Shown here in pieces: positions 1-10,389 of a stretch of DNA of 64,000 bases; position 1 is the first letter of the stretch; each line of letters opens with the position of its first letter. The DNA is from Ornithodoros turicata. Its lineage: Eukaryota > Arthropoda > Arachnida > Ixodida > Argasidae. Position numbers and translations under genes: made by a program. The notes beneath the pieces were generated by a model. That model worked only from the letters and a program-made list of their open reading frames with translations, was not told the origin of the DNA and did not search any database. The stretch covers positions 2,919,001 to 2,983,000 of the forward strand of contig NC_088201.1 of NCBI RefSeq assembly GCF_037126465.1, written 5' to 3'.

Positions 1-2640
1 CAAGATGGCCGCGCCCGTGATCGGCGGCCAAACCGATTGTAACCGATGTCAACCGATTATAAACCTATGTGGCCCGCGTACAGAGCCCGTCCTGATTCCA
101 AAGGGTTTAGGCAACCCCTGAACCTGAACCTGTAAACAAAACGCATTTGTTGTTTTGGGCTCCGTTTTGGACGTCTTTCCACCACGGCAATTATTTTTAT
201 CCTATAATCTCGCAGTAAAACGCGCGGTTTTGCACATGAGGCCACTTCCGAAGATGTGCCGATGACTCCGCGTAAAGACGCACTGAGAGGATGTGGTGCA
301 CTTAAACGAAGGAGAAACGGGTTAACATGTCACGGAAGACGCACAGTATAGTTACGCTGGTAAAATACGTTGAACTCTTGGCTTCATGCTGACGGGAGTA
401 TGTCGGCAAGTGCTCAAATGACATGTAAACAAACTCACATGACCTCAAAATGACTTTTTTCTATGACGTGCGACCAGGACAAAAGCCAGGAGCAGGCGAA
501 AAGCACGACAGATATCCCACATTGGACACACTCATCAGATTTAGCACTGGTAACGAGGCTTAGACGGAAGTGCAGCTGATGCAGCAGCAGCAACGGTTGT
601 TTCGCCTGCCGCAAGGCTTCTGCCATGGCGCACCGACCTAACCAACGGCTTCGCCGTTTCGTCGTGAACTCACGCAGTATCAGATTGTGTCTGAGTTATC
701 GCGAGGCGAAATGCCGAAGTATGACTGCCACAGACAACATTATAGGAGAAAGAATTAGCACTACTGTTACAACTTATTACGACGCATGCAACACCACGCA
801 TGGGCGCACAGCACAGAGGAGCATAATAATTACTTGAGTGCAGAATTTCAGTGTTCATGCTATTTTATGTAGGTGAACCAGCTATTCCATCTTGGCAGTT
901 TTTTTAAAGGTACCGTAAAGATGTAGAGACAAAATCTCAGATGATTCATCTATCCAATAACCTGAGTACTCTTCCTTAGTCACTATTTTCGTCACAATAG
1001 AGCTTATAGTGTTTTAGAAAATCCAAATAGAAATTTACGGGCAACACTGTACTGTGTCGAACTGGTCACCGAATGCGCATTGGTCGTCAAGTACATTGCA
1101 TGCGGACAACGCTGGGTCTAAAACGAAAGAAGTTGGCTACGTGTCGGTTAGCCATCAGTATGAACAAGTCAGCCGGGACCCGGGTATGGCCAGCACCCCG
1201 GAGTACCCGGGAGCATATAGATCTCTGTTGCTCGACGAATGGGTAAGTATTTGCCGCTACACGTCGCCCTGAGCCGTTTTGCCTGTGTGACATTTCTTAC
1301 TTGTTCCGCTGAGTTTACAGACAACAAGCTGTTAAACTACGCTGTCGACAAGCCGATGACGTTTGTAGGGAGATTAGTCAGACGACGTTGAGCAGAAATG
1401 CCATCGGAGGTCGGTAGATACGCTTTCAGTGTTGCCAGGCAGAGGAGCACATATAGGTGAACACATTTGTGCGGAGTCCCTCGCTCGGTATTCGAGGGCC
1501 TCCAAATATCAACTTTTCGAGGCACTGTGCGAACGCTGGAATATGCATCCCAGAACTAATTTCACTCCTCCTGACTTAGGGTACTTTTTGTAAATGTAAG
1601 AGACGCATCCATGTGAACCTCTGTTATGAGTCTTACAAGAAGGAGGCTTATAGACGCACCGATACAGCTGTATAGCTCGGACGGCATGGCGGACAGAACC
1701 ACTGGGCGGGAGAAATCATCAACGACGTTCATAAACCCCTATTAATATAATTAATTATTTAAAATAATTATTACATATATGAGGAACTGTGCGTTTTGGC
1801 TGTACATCGAATTCTTCTCGCACATTTGCCTCTCACAGCGACACTGGGAAACCAGATCTACACAGCGAAGCAGAGCAAAGCTACCGCGCTATTGATGATG
1901 TGATTGCATATACGCTACTTGATTCGTCGTCATTAGAGAACTACTTGAAACACCCCGGGATATTGCGCGAAATATTGTCAGTTTGATCTACCTATATGAC
2001 AAGAAGTATCCAAACAGCGCTGCTGCACAGGTTGCGAGCCAATTAGCTGGGATGTGGTCAGCCTAAGACCATTCGGGGCTAGCTGGGACGTCTCATATAG
2101 CTTGGAAATGGATCATCTTCTTGCAGCTATAGTCCTTTGTGACACCGCCCACAACAACACCAGCTGCTCCATGCATTACGATGGGATGAGGTGTTTACCT
2201 CAGTGCATGTGCCCACAATTATGCGATGGCAAGCTGTTGACACAACGACCTCGTGGTGTTTCTTGTACTTTACTTTCTATTTATTTATTTTTTGACGATT
2301 TTTTGGCCTTCTGTCGGCCAAAATCATCCCGTAAAATTTTCTGTCCCGTGTTGCTCCAGATAAAGACCTATTCCACACGAAAACTGTTAATGATGTTTTC
2401 GTAACTCTCGAAAGAGTATTTTGGTTCCTATGGAGCAAAAGTGTGCCCGCCCCTGTCACTCCCATTTCCTCCGTGAAAACCGTTTTTTGAATAAACGTTT
2501 GCGCATGCGCATGTTTCATATCATAACCAGTGGGACTCGTCGACAACAGGTGTACACGTCATATACGTAATATTTATTCCAATAGAGTTTCTTTGGCTGA
2601 GGTTTGGACTTTGGAGTGTACCTCTTTCACTCGGGAAAAA
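1..2640. other. Unassigned AT-rich sequence
   Basis: No gene, tRNA or recognisable transposon terminus was identified. Short open frames here lack conserved motifs. The segment near 2,640-2,690 has an inverted partner at about 3,115-3,145 (the motif GAGTTCAGAAGATCCCAG and its complement), so it probably belongs to a larger fold-back element surrounding the MITE at 2,776. Confidence 0.4.
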
Positions 2641-2775
2641 TAATCTCTTTCCGAATAGACGAGTTCAGAAGATCCCAGTGCTCTTTGCGCACGCATTGCA
2701 TCCTGGGAGCTTGCTGAGCGGGGGAACGAAGAATAATCCTTCACATTTCACTTTCGCTGACCTTGACACATCGTG

Positions 2776-3024
2776 CACTCTTAAAAATGAACTTCACCGC
2801 ATAGCACGCTCCTAGCCAACCATAATCTCGAGTGATATCGTTATCTGCCCTGATTTGTTGAAAACGGGAGGCGTACGCCTTTTTTGTGACACTTATGCTG
2901 TTCATAATTGTCACAAAAAAGGCGTACGCCTACCGTTTTCAACAAATCAGGGCAGATAACGATATCATTCGAGATTATGGTTGGCTAGGAGCGTGCTATG
3001 CGGTGAAGTTCATTTTTAAGAGTG
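2776..3024. mobile_element. MITE family A (GGCGTACGCC core), copy 1
   Basis: Nearly perfect 249-bp palindrome with termini CACTCTTAAAAATG and CATTTTTAAGAGTG, flanked by TG on both sides. The centre reads TTATGCTGTTCATAA in the reverse orientation. It has no coding capacity of its own. Confidence 0.9.
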
Positions 3025-3142
3025 TGGACAAGGGACCGGTACGGGAGAAATCGGAACAGTTTGGAGGCTACCCGTTTCTTTCGTATTAGTAAACTCCCAC
3101 AATTCAAAGCGGCGCTAAGCACTCTGGGATCTTCTGAACTCC

Positions 3143-3771
3143 TTTATTTGGAATCGCATCGGGTCTACAGAGCTGATAGTTGACAGTCCACAACCACAAT
3201 GAACGAGAATGTCATCCTCTTTGCTGTACTGAGCGGGGATCCCTTTGTGAACCGCCTTATAGCGAAGAGCTGTAAACGTCGTATGCTACGTGCGACGCAA
3301 TTGGAGGACGACAAATTTCTTCCTTCTTTCCTTTCCTCGGACAGTCTTCTTGAGGAGAAAATGTCGGGATGAAGGCGGAGCTCTCCAAACGTTGACTTCC
3401 CTATACTCTCCTCTCATCCTCAACTGTCCCGGATAATCTGAGGCAGCAAGGTCCGGCTGGGCAAAGAAATGTGTTGAAACGTCTTGTTGTGTGTATAGAG
3501 CGTTGGAAGAGGGCTGAATCGATCGGCATGAGAAAAAAGAAGAGCCGTCTCGCTCGATGGAACGAGTGCGGCTTTATTTTTCCTGCCCTTTATTGTTCTT
3601 CAGTTACGCCCAGGTCCTGCTTTTAAACTCCCTCGTGTGCCTTCAGTCAGGTAGTGACTTGCAACTATATATAGTTACTTTGTTGAGTAACTGTAGTTAC
3701 GGTAAAGATTGAATTTTCTGAGAAAGTAACTGGTTATCGCTTTCAAAGTAACTTATCCATGATTGCATCTA
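3143..3771. other. Unassigned stretch with GTAAC-rich segment
   Basis: No gene was recognised. Bases 3,655-3,770 contain alternating GTAACT and AGTTAC motifs resembling the subterminal repeats of the hAT-like element at 39,423-40,514. This may be a degenerate relative, but I could not define its ends. Confidence 0.3.
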
Positions 3772-4031
3772 CACTCTATAGAATCATAACTTGACCGCAT
3801 AGCACGCTCTGCACAAAGCATTGCCACGAATCATAGGGTTATCGCCTCTGATGCGAAAAGAGAGGGGAGCGTACGCCCTTTTCTGTCAATTTGGATCTAT
3901 GATAATTGATACAAAAAGGCGTACGCCTCCCTCTCTCTTGGAATCAGAAGCGATAACCCTATCATTCGTGGCGATGGTTGGCGCAGACGGTCACGTGGTC
4001 ACGTATACGGTCAACTTGTGTTTTTAGAGTG
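3772..4031. mobile_element. MITE family B, copy 1
   Basis: A 260-bp fold-back starting CACTCTATAG and ending TTTTTAGAGTG, flanked by TA on both sides. It shares CCGCATAGCACGCT with family A, but the arms continue GCCACGAAT, GATAGGGTTATCGC and a C(T)CTCTC segment before the common GGCGTACGCC core. Confidence 0.85.
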
Positions 4032-4267
4032 TATGACGTCCCACCTATGTGAATCGAGACAAAAACTATAGGCTCGAAAAGCATGTTTTGGTTTTAATCC
4101 GAGGCTCCATTCTGCAGTGCACATGCATCGTTTAAAACAAAATGTTGCAATTTTTTTTTGAAATAAAAAGAAATAATAAATTTTGAGCCTCTTTATCCTC
4201 ATTATCGGCCTAAAGCTGCCAAGAAAGTGAGACACAGTTTAACATATTTTAACGCTCAGCATTTATT

Positions 4268-4322
4268 TCAAATTGGTGGCTTTGCGTCGCGAGTTGTCTC
4301 GCGACGTAAAGCCACCAATTCA
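4268..4322. repeat. Near-perfect hairpin
   Basis: Two 23-base arms beginning AATTGGTGGCTTTGCGTCGC, separated by TTGT, with one internal mismatch (G versus A). It lies between MITE B1 and a SINE. It may be the terminus of an unidentified fold-back element. Confidence 0.6.
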
Positions 4323-4410
4323 CCACCACCTCATTTCTAAGAGTGTATGATCATGAGCGACGGTCTGTGGATGAATTTTGCCCACCGTGACCCGCGAGGC
4401 GCGTATACGA

Positions 4411-4540
4411 GCTCGCGTAGCTTAGTGGTTAGCGTGCTGGCCATGTCACGTCGAGACTGGGAGGTACCCGGGTTCGAAGGGTTTTTATCCTGGGTTTTCC
4501 TCAGACACTTCCAGACTTATGTCGGCACAGTTCTCTTAGA
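4411..4540 (+). mobile_element. tRNA-derived SINE, second family
   Basis: A tRNA-like head carries box A (TAGCTTAGTGGTTAGCG) and box B (GGGTTCGAA). It is followed by a non-tRNA body with CTGGGTTTTCCTCAGAC and TATGTCGGCACAGTTC. The head does not fold into a complete tRNA, and the body marks it as a SINE. Confidence 0.6.
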
Positions 4541-4655
4541 AATCGGCCGTCAGTCGTGACGTTGCCCATCACCACCACCGACAAGGCGCCGAAGCAGCTT
4601 GTGCCGCGCAATTAGGTTGTTGCCGCCTTCGGATAGCTTCATTCTACCTTTCGTG

Positions 4656-4707
4656 ATGTTGATGATGATGATGTTGTTGTTGATGATGATGATGATGATG
4701 ACGATGA
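4656..4707. repeat. GAT/GTT trinucleotide microsatellite
   Basis: Runs of TGATGATGA interrupted by TTGTTGTTGT. On the opposite strand they produce poly-Ile and poly-Ser/Thr open frames, which I do not regard as genes. Confidence 0.9.
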
Positions 4708-4863
4708 TTGAAAGAAAAAAATGGACGTTGCACTTGGACTGAATTGCTGCTGCAACTTGTTCGTCCTCGCTGGCTTCCCCATTATACGTGTTATTCCGGT
4801 TATGTTCGTCCACGATACCTCTGCTGTACACTTCTCGCTTTTCAAATACAAAGCGATTATTCA

Positions 4864-4942
4864 CGTATACAGCTTGAGACAAAAGTTTACGAAACACCGG
4901 GGTGTCGCATTTCTCCATTGGAGCGACACCCCAACAGCAAAC
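4864..4942 (+). repeat. Possible Tc1/mariner-type terminus (GACAAAAGTTTAC motif) with hairpin
   Basis: The motif GACAAAAGTTTACGAAACAC recurs at 28,913 and 39,302 with small changes. Here it is followed by a hairpin with GGGGTGTCGC arms. It resembles the terminal sequence of Tc1-like elements, but no partner end was found. Confidence 0.35.
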
Positions 4943-5359
4943 AGGAGCGGATATACGCATACTGGGAGAATAGCCGGTCATCCGTTTCTTATTCCATCTC
5001 TTCTTCATATAGCTATAGCAGAGGGAAGTTCCGATCAAGAAATACACTAGCGTCTTGTCCCCACCTATCATGTTTCCAACCAGATTTAAATAACTGGTAT
5101 AGGGCAGGTGGCGAAGGAATTGACTGCCATCACACTTGATGATGAGATATGAAGGTAGTTGAACCAGGCACAGGAGTGCATGGTTCGCTGGTAAGACAAC
5201 TGTGCTTTGATGTGGAAGCCTTCCCTACAAACAGACAGTGACCCCCTTGAGTTTGATTACTTGACAACAAGGACAAAATGGACAAAGAACAGGACGAAAA
5301 GATAACTTCATTGGCTTCACCAGTGTATATGCACAGTGTCATTCCCATACTGCACTCTA

Positions 5360-5891
5360 CACTCTAAGAGAAAAAGGAGTAAAACGGGGAGTAATTGCAG
5401 CTTCTACTCCCCTAGTCTGCAATTACTCCCTATTTGAGTCCCCTAACCCAACATTTAGTCCCGACATTTACTCCCCAGGACTGCAAATTGTCACTAAACT
5501 TCGCGAATGGTCTCCCGAATGCAACAGTCTACGTAAATATGTGCCCTTAGTCAATTTGAACGACCTAAGGCCGTATAACTCAGACAACGTAGCAATTTTC
5601 CAGCCACACAGAGTAAGAAACAGTTAGCGCATCTTTCTTCGAAAATTGTGCCCTAGTATGGCGCAAGGTTTTATATCACTCGATATATCACGGTTGAAGT
5701 TTGCTTCAAAGTATTTTCATGCATGCGCACCAATTATGTACCTGGGACTCTTACAACAGCGCGTGAAATGCGGTCTTCACTCTGTGACATTCATTTACTG
5801 CCGTGCATTTACTCCCGAAAGGGACTATTTTTTGTGGCAATGCAATTACTCCCCAAAAGGAGTAAAAGTACTCCTTTTTTTTCTTAGAGTG
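5360..5891. mobile_element. Fold-back MITE family D (GGAGTAAA-rich)
   Basis: A 532-bp element whose ends CACTCTAAGAGAAAAAGG and CCTTTTTTTTCTTAGAGTG are inverted repeats, flanked by TA on both sides. The subterminal part is built from GGAGTAA and TTACTCC motifs. It shares the CACTCT termini and the 2-bp duplication with families A-C, but not their arms. Confidence 0.8.
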
Positions 5892-6123
5892 TATAGGCGG
5901 CGCGCAGGGCCTGTAGGGGCGCTACTGCTTGTACCCCTGGCGGAGAAAACGCTCCAATTGTGTTGGGAGCAGCGAGACAGTAGCAGACGACGCTGCGCAT
6001 TAGCATACATGTGTAGTATAAACGTTTCGGTAGGGTTGCTTTATATTAGATACGACGTGTCCAATTTCCAATCAGGAATTCTTGGGAAGGGAGAAAAATT
6101 ATACGAGAGTGGGCATGTCCACG

Positions 6124-6240
6124 ATGAGAGAACTGATGTTCTGAGGCTGGAACAACATAGAAAGGACAAATACATACTAAGCTTTGTATATATTTGTCCT
6201 TTCTATGTTGTTCCAGCCTCAGAACATCAGTTCTCTCATG
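6124..6240. repeat. Fold-back segment attached to Ruka-like SINE
   Basis: Inverted arms carrying GAGAGAACTGATGTTCTGAG and the block GGAACAACATAGAAAGG, about 52 bases each. The right arm runs into the SINE at 6,241. The same arms occur at 36,677-36,759 next to another SINE copy, and a single arm lies at 50,811-50,872. Confidence 0.75.
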
Positions 6241-6490
6241 TTCAACTGTTGCCGCTTGCGTCGATCCCGTTGTATGAATGTGTGTATGAGTGAGCAAAAA
6301 TGTAAGAGTGAAAGGAGGATGAGCGAGAGAGAGAGTGGCTGGTTTGTCCCTTCAGATGACGCGCCCTTGGAAGTCGCTGGGGAGGTGTGTTAGCTTAGCT
6401 CAATTGATGGTGCCCTGGACCGGTAATCCAGAAGATGTGGGTTCGAGTCCTACAGCTGGCTAGCCTTTTCAATGACTTTCATCTTTCATC
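6241..6490 (+). mobile_element. tRNA-derived SINE (Ruka-like), copy 1
   Basis: It contains box A (TAGCTTAGCTCAATTG), an anticodon-arm remnant CTGGACCGGTAATCCAG and box B (GGTTCGAGTCC), then a body CAGCTGGCTAGCCTTTTC and CTTTCATCTTTCATCATG. The tRNA moiety has a GGT anticodon position but C at position 33 and extra bases before the 3' acceptor strand, so it is a SINE head, not a working tRNA gene. Confidence 0.75.
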
Positions 6491-6636
6491 ATGTCCACGA
6501 TGTTTCGTGCCCCATGGAAGACAATGTGGTTGTGAGGGTAAGTCCATGCCTCAGACAAATTTCAGCATATACGCAGTTGAAATACTTGGAGGTGCCGCCA
6601 TGCAACGCTTCTTCAATGCTGTCATAGACAAAGCAG

Positions 6637-6896
6637 TGTTGCATAACTTAGAGGAGGACGATGGGCACCCCCGCCCGCCCCCCTGGAACTATACTCCCCT
6701 CTCATACTCCTGGCCAATCGCCCTGTGTGGCTAAGGGCCATTTCCTGTGTGGCTGAAGAAGAAGAAGAAGAAGGTGCATGGGATGTGCATGGGATTGCGG
6801 TCCCTGGCTCGAGTTGGGACTCTGGGCACTTGTCGATTAAAGCTTGTTGGGGTTGGTCACCTGGAGCTTCGGTCTGTCTGACTCATTTACGTAACA
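6637..6896 (+). repeat. 5' LTR of short BEL-like element
   Basis: A 260-bp LTR, TGTTG..GTAACA. It contains a GAAGAAGAAGAAG run. It is about 100 bp longer than the 3' LTR because the latter lacks an internal C-rich part. Confidence 0.85.
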
Positions 6897-6917
6897 CATT
6901 TTGGTGCCGAAACCCGG
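6897..6917 (+). other. Primer-binding site region
   Basis: TTGGTGCCGAAACCCGG follows the 5' LTR after four bases. The leading TGG would pair with the CCA end of a tRNA primer. The identical string occurs in the larger BEL element. Confidence 0.7.
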
Positions 6918-6935
6918 TATTCGGACCGCTCTCCG

Positions 6936-7755
6936 ATGTCAAGCGAAGCACTCGACGGCCTGCTGCGTACTCGGGCAGGAACCCGCGACGGGGTCACCCA
7001 TACCACCGAACATCTCGCCGTACTTCTGTCTCGACCGGTAAAAGCCAAGGCAGCAATTCAAGCAGACCTCAGATGCCTGATTGCCGGGAAGGCAGCCTTA
7101 GCGGAGCTGGATGCCCAGGTCATGGGTTTGATAAGTGCTGAGAGATTCGATGACGAACTGCAAGATATACTGGAGCAAGAATGGGCAAGTGGAACTGGCA
7201 ATTTCGAAAGCGAGAAGCGCACTCCGCCTGGCTCCCTTGCCTACGTTGCCTACTGGGACGTTCACTGTGTGGACACGCGGAACAGTTCATCTCACTACAG
7301 CTGGTCAGCTCGAAAGTCAAGTCTCGGTCAGCCAGCCTCCTGCTTCTCCAGTGGGCGCAATTGAAGGTCAATCAAATTCGACAGAGAGTGCCACAATACA
7401 AGAACGCTCGATGTCACGCCATCCGCACCGGTCGGACCTCACAGCAAACATTGAGGCATCTTTCGCGGAATGGCGATGCCAGCGTACAAACAGCACGAAC
7501 GCAGAACACCAGGAAACCGCTGAGGGTCAGTGTGATGCAAAAGTATTGCCAGAGGACTGCAACCTCAGTAAGCGACCAGGGAAAGACTGCACTGACCGTA
7601 AGGATTCGCTAGTTCAAACCAGTTTGCCAGAAGGCCTACCCCCCGTCTATACACGAGCAACGTGGCACAAAAATCGTCAAACTCCGAATGTGATTCGCAC
7701 GACGTTGTGCAAAGCCACCAACGGTATTCGCAGATCTTCGCTAAAAGAGACATAA
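6936..7755 (+). pseudogene. gag-like frame of short BEL-like element (frameshifted)
   Basis: The ATG at 6936 opens a frame beginning MSSEALDGLLRTRAGTRDGV, similar in layout to BEL/Pao Gag N-termini (short leader, RTR-G-R segment, then helical Ala/Leu-rich stretch). The reading continues in a second frame from about 7,175-7,190 (GQVELAISKARSALRL) to a stop at 7,755, so one frameshift splits it. The distal part is Ser/Thr/Gln-rich without zinc knuckles. The family assignment relies mainly on the LTR and primer-site context. Confidence 0.55.
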
Positions 7756-7974
7756 TCCCTAGCTCTAAGATGGGGAGAATGTCGTCGAACGTCGGCAGCA
7801 GAATCAACGCTCAACCGCAATCGGCGGAGGACCTTGGCAGCGCTTTAGAAGCCACACCTTTGCCCACAGTCGTGCACTCTAGTCAGCAGACACCAGCATC
7901 AGTCTCCTTTATGAAACTCAGCGACCCAGCGGCAGCAGCCACAGACCACAGACGGTTCGCGCCAAGGACTATAC

Positions 7975-8568
7975 TTAAGGCCCTTCTTTTTCTGCTGTGG
8001 CAAATACTGAATTCCGCAGCAGCGAACTATTAATTCTGCATTTTGCTGTGGTAAAAGGCAAATTTCCCTAGTTCCGACAGAAAATACTCTCTGTTAGCTC
8101 TTAGTGTGGAGGAACACAGTTACAACTCCAAAAACTTTTGTGACTTAGTATAACAAGGTACATTGTACTTTCTTCTGAGAGGGAGTGACTTTTGTCACTG
8201 TCAAATTGTAGTTGCTAAGTGACCTCTCTGCATGTACATAATTTACAGTCACACAGAGGTACTTGACAGCTATAGACACCAAAGCAGGGGTCAGCATTTG
8301 CATTCCACTCCAGAATCCCAATATGTTACAGGGTCGTTCCAGCACACAGATGGGGCAATATCACGGCCTGGTGACCTTATCCGGTTGGCACATCTACGCT
8401 GTAACGCAAGCCGACCCGGTGCGAGCAAAGTCCATTAATCTCGCGCATAAACTGAGTTAAGCGCGCCATTTCTGCAAAATTCTGCGCAAAACCTCATATT
8501 CCGCGGCAGACCCACAATTCTGCGAATTTTTGCAGAATCGCGGAATCGCAGAAAAAGAAGGGCCTTAA
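7975..8568. mobile_element. Nested DNA transposon with 21-bp TIRs
   Basis: A 594-bp insertion in the short BEL-like element. Ends are perfect 21-base inverted repeats starting TTAAGGCCCTTCTTTTTCTG, followed by imperfect arms rich in TTCTGCG and CCGCGG. Both sides are flanked by CTATAC (7,969-7,974 and 8,569-8,574), a 6-bp duplication. The terminal TTAA could instead hint at a piggyBac-type target, but the 6-bp match outside it argues otherwise. No transposase is encoded. Confidence 0.8.
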
Positions 8569-8795
8569 CTATACTGTACAGCACACCACACCCTGTGCCG
8601 CACCGCGAGGATGTTTCGGATGTTTTGGGGACTTCACGTCAGACGACGACGCGGACGATTGAAATATTGCAAATCTTCGTAAACCCCAGACCGTGAGGAC
8701 ACCTGCCTCGATCGGCCACGTCCCCACCTGACGTCACTTGGACACTGCACGGATATGATCGCCGCCAACGCGGCCACCCTGTCGGCGCGGGAGTG

Positions 8796-8954
8796 TGTTG
8801 CATAACTTAAAGGAGGACGGTGGGCGACCAAGTGCATGGGAATGCGATGAGCGCGCTGCGCCTGGCTCGAGTTGAGATTCTGGGCACTTGTTAATTAAAG
8901 CTTGTTGGGGTCGGTCACCTGGAGCCTCGGTCTGTCTGACTCATTAACGTAACA
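8796..8954 (+). repeat. 3' LTR of short BEL-like element
   Basis: A 159-bp LTR with the same start (TGTTGCATAACTTA) and end (ACGTAACA) as the 5' LTR and a clear match over GCCTGGCTCGAGTTG and GGGCACTTGT. It is internally deleted relative to the 5' copy. Confidence 0.85.
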
Positions 8955-8959
8955 AGCAG

Positions 8960-9770
8960 CACTGTACAGCGCAGGTATTTTTATTGTGTATTTTCTCTGC
9001 ATATTGCGAGCGTGCCCCACAGGGCTCTACTACTTCGTATAAAAGACGTGGTACTTTACACTATTTGGTTCTTTTTCGGAAAAATGGTTTCAACTGCGAG
9101 GTATATCTCTATACAATTTTTAGACGGTGAAAAATAATTACGGCTGCTTTCCTAATAATAAGGTATCCACTATCGACAGGGCTGTTGCAAATGTGAACTG
9201 TGTTCAGTTGTTTGTGTCAGACGTTTTTGTCGGTTGTGTTTATTCCAACTTTTCAATACTCAAAATGTACGAAAACCGTGCAAGTGTGGTGTAAGCAACG
9301 TCTGTCGCCGTGAGATATTAGTTGGCATTTTAGTAAGCAAAGCAGGATCTAATACACATTCGTGAATGATGAGCAATACAGTTCGAGCACCGCAAAAGAG
9401 CAAGCGTGGAAGAAGGCCCTCAGCGAAACAGCAGAGTCAGAGCCGACCGCCACGGCATAGAATGAGTTTCGATTTCAGGAGAGGCCTTTTTGGGGACCGT
9501 TACCACAAGGTGCTCGGAAAAGGCTCCGCTCGGGATTCGTGACCAGACCTATGCATATATGATCCAATCAAGACGACCGTTTCCCGTAGGAAAAGAAGAC
9601 GCATCGAAGAAGGCGGCTGTTGGGGGCGCAAATCGATAGTCAAAGGTGGCACCCACAGTATGGCGGCCACCATGCAGGGTCACAGAGCCACTCTTGCTCC
9701 TACAACTATACTGTTGACAAAGGTGGGTGTAATCTGCTCTATGGAAGAGCCCCCCACCCCCCTTTCAAGT
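8960..9770. other. Unassigned sequence
   Basis: About 800 bases with no recognised gene or repeat terminus. No open frame here has recognisable motifs. Confidence 0.4.
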
Positions 9771-9772
9771 CA

Positions 9773-10219
9773 AACATACCTTGGTAGTATAATGTCACTA
9801 CTGTAATGAAATTATAGTAATGAATTACTTTTTTCTGGTAATTTGTAATGTAATGCATTAGTTCTGACATTATGTAATTTGTAATGAAATTTAATTACAT
9901 TTGGGCAGTAATTTGGATGACATTACTGATTACTTTTTTTACAAAGGAATCGAGTCTGTGTTTGCACTTGGCAGAAAGAGAGTTGGCGACCGGCGAGTTA
10001 AAAGAATTCCAACGCCCACAATGAATTTCCACATCCTCAATAGCGTTACGATTAAGTTCGCAGTAATGACTTTGTAATGTCATTACTTTTTCGTAGTGAT
10101 TGTAACGTAATTTCATTACGTCTCAATTGCAGTAATGAGTAATGTAATTTAATTAAATTCTAGCTGGAGTAATGAGTAATGTAATTTAATTACAATTTAG
10201 AACTAATTTACCCAGGTAT
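9773..10219. mobile_element. hAT-like non-autonomous element (TAATG-rich)
   Basis: Ends CATACCTTGG and CCCAGGTATG are imperfect inverted repeats, with many subterminal TAATGAGTAATG and ATTACATT motifs. The flanks AAGTCAAA and ACGCCAAA match at 6 of 8 positions, which may be a decayed 8-bp duplication. Confidence 0.5.
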
Positions 10220-10281
10220 GACGCCAAACAAAAAAAGAAAAAAAACAACAACTCTTAGTATCATTTCAGTTACGACAGACG

Positions 10282-10388
10282 AATTATGAACAGCATAAGT
10301 GTCACAAAAAAGGCGTAGCCTACCGTTTTCAACAAATCAGGACAGATAAGAATATCATTCGAGATGATGGTTGGCTAAGAGCGTGTTA
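10282..10388. mobile_element. MITE family A, half copy
   Basis: Only the centre and right arm remain: GAATTATGAACAGCATAAG, then an arm with GGCGTAGCC, AACAAATCAGGACAG and GGTTGGCTAAGAGCGTG. The left arm and right terminus are missing. Confidence 0.8.
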
Positions 10389-10389
10389 T

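Larger units (their letters stand above)
6637..8954 (+). mobile_element. Non-autonomous BEL/Pao-like LTR retrotransposon
   Basis: A 2,318-bp element flanked by a perfect 5-bp duplication AGCAG (6,632-6,636 and 8,955-8,959). LTRs begin TGTTGCATAACTTA and end ACGTAACA. Directly after the 5' LTR is TTGGTGCCGAAACCCGG, the same primer-site sequence as in the full-length BEL element at 56.7-63.4 kb. Inside are a gag-like frame and a nested 594-bp transposon; no protease, RT or integrase is present. It must depend on proteins supplied by another element. Confidence 0.85.

Noticed and set aside
4550..5071. A 173-codon minus-strand frame with poly-Ile and poly-Asn
   Set aside because: It crosses the trinucleotide microsatellite at 4,656-4,707 and lacks recognisable motifs; a chance frame is likelier.
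6393..6462. A functional tRNA gene with GGT anticodon
   Set aside because: Position 33 is C, extra bases lie before the 3' acceptor strand, and the same head plus a common body occurs three times. It is a SINE.
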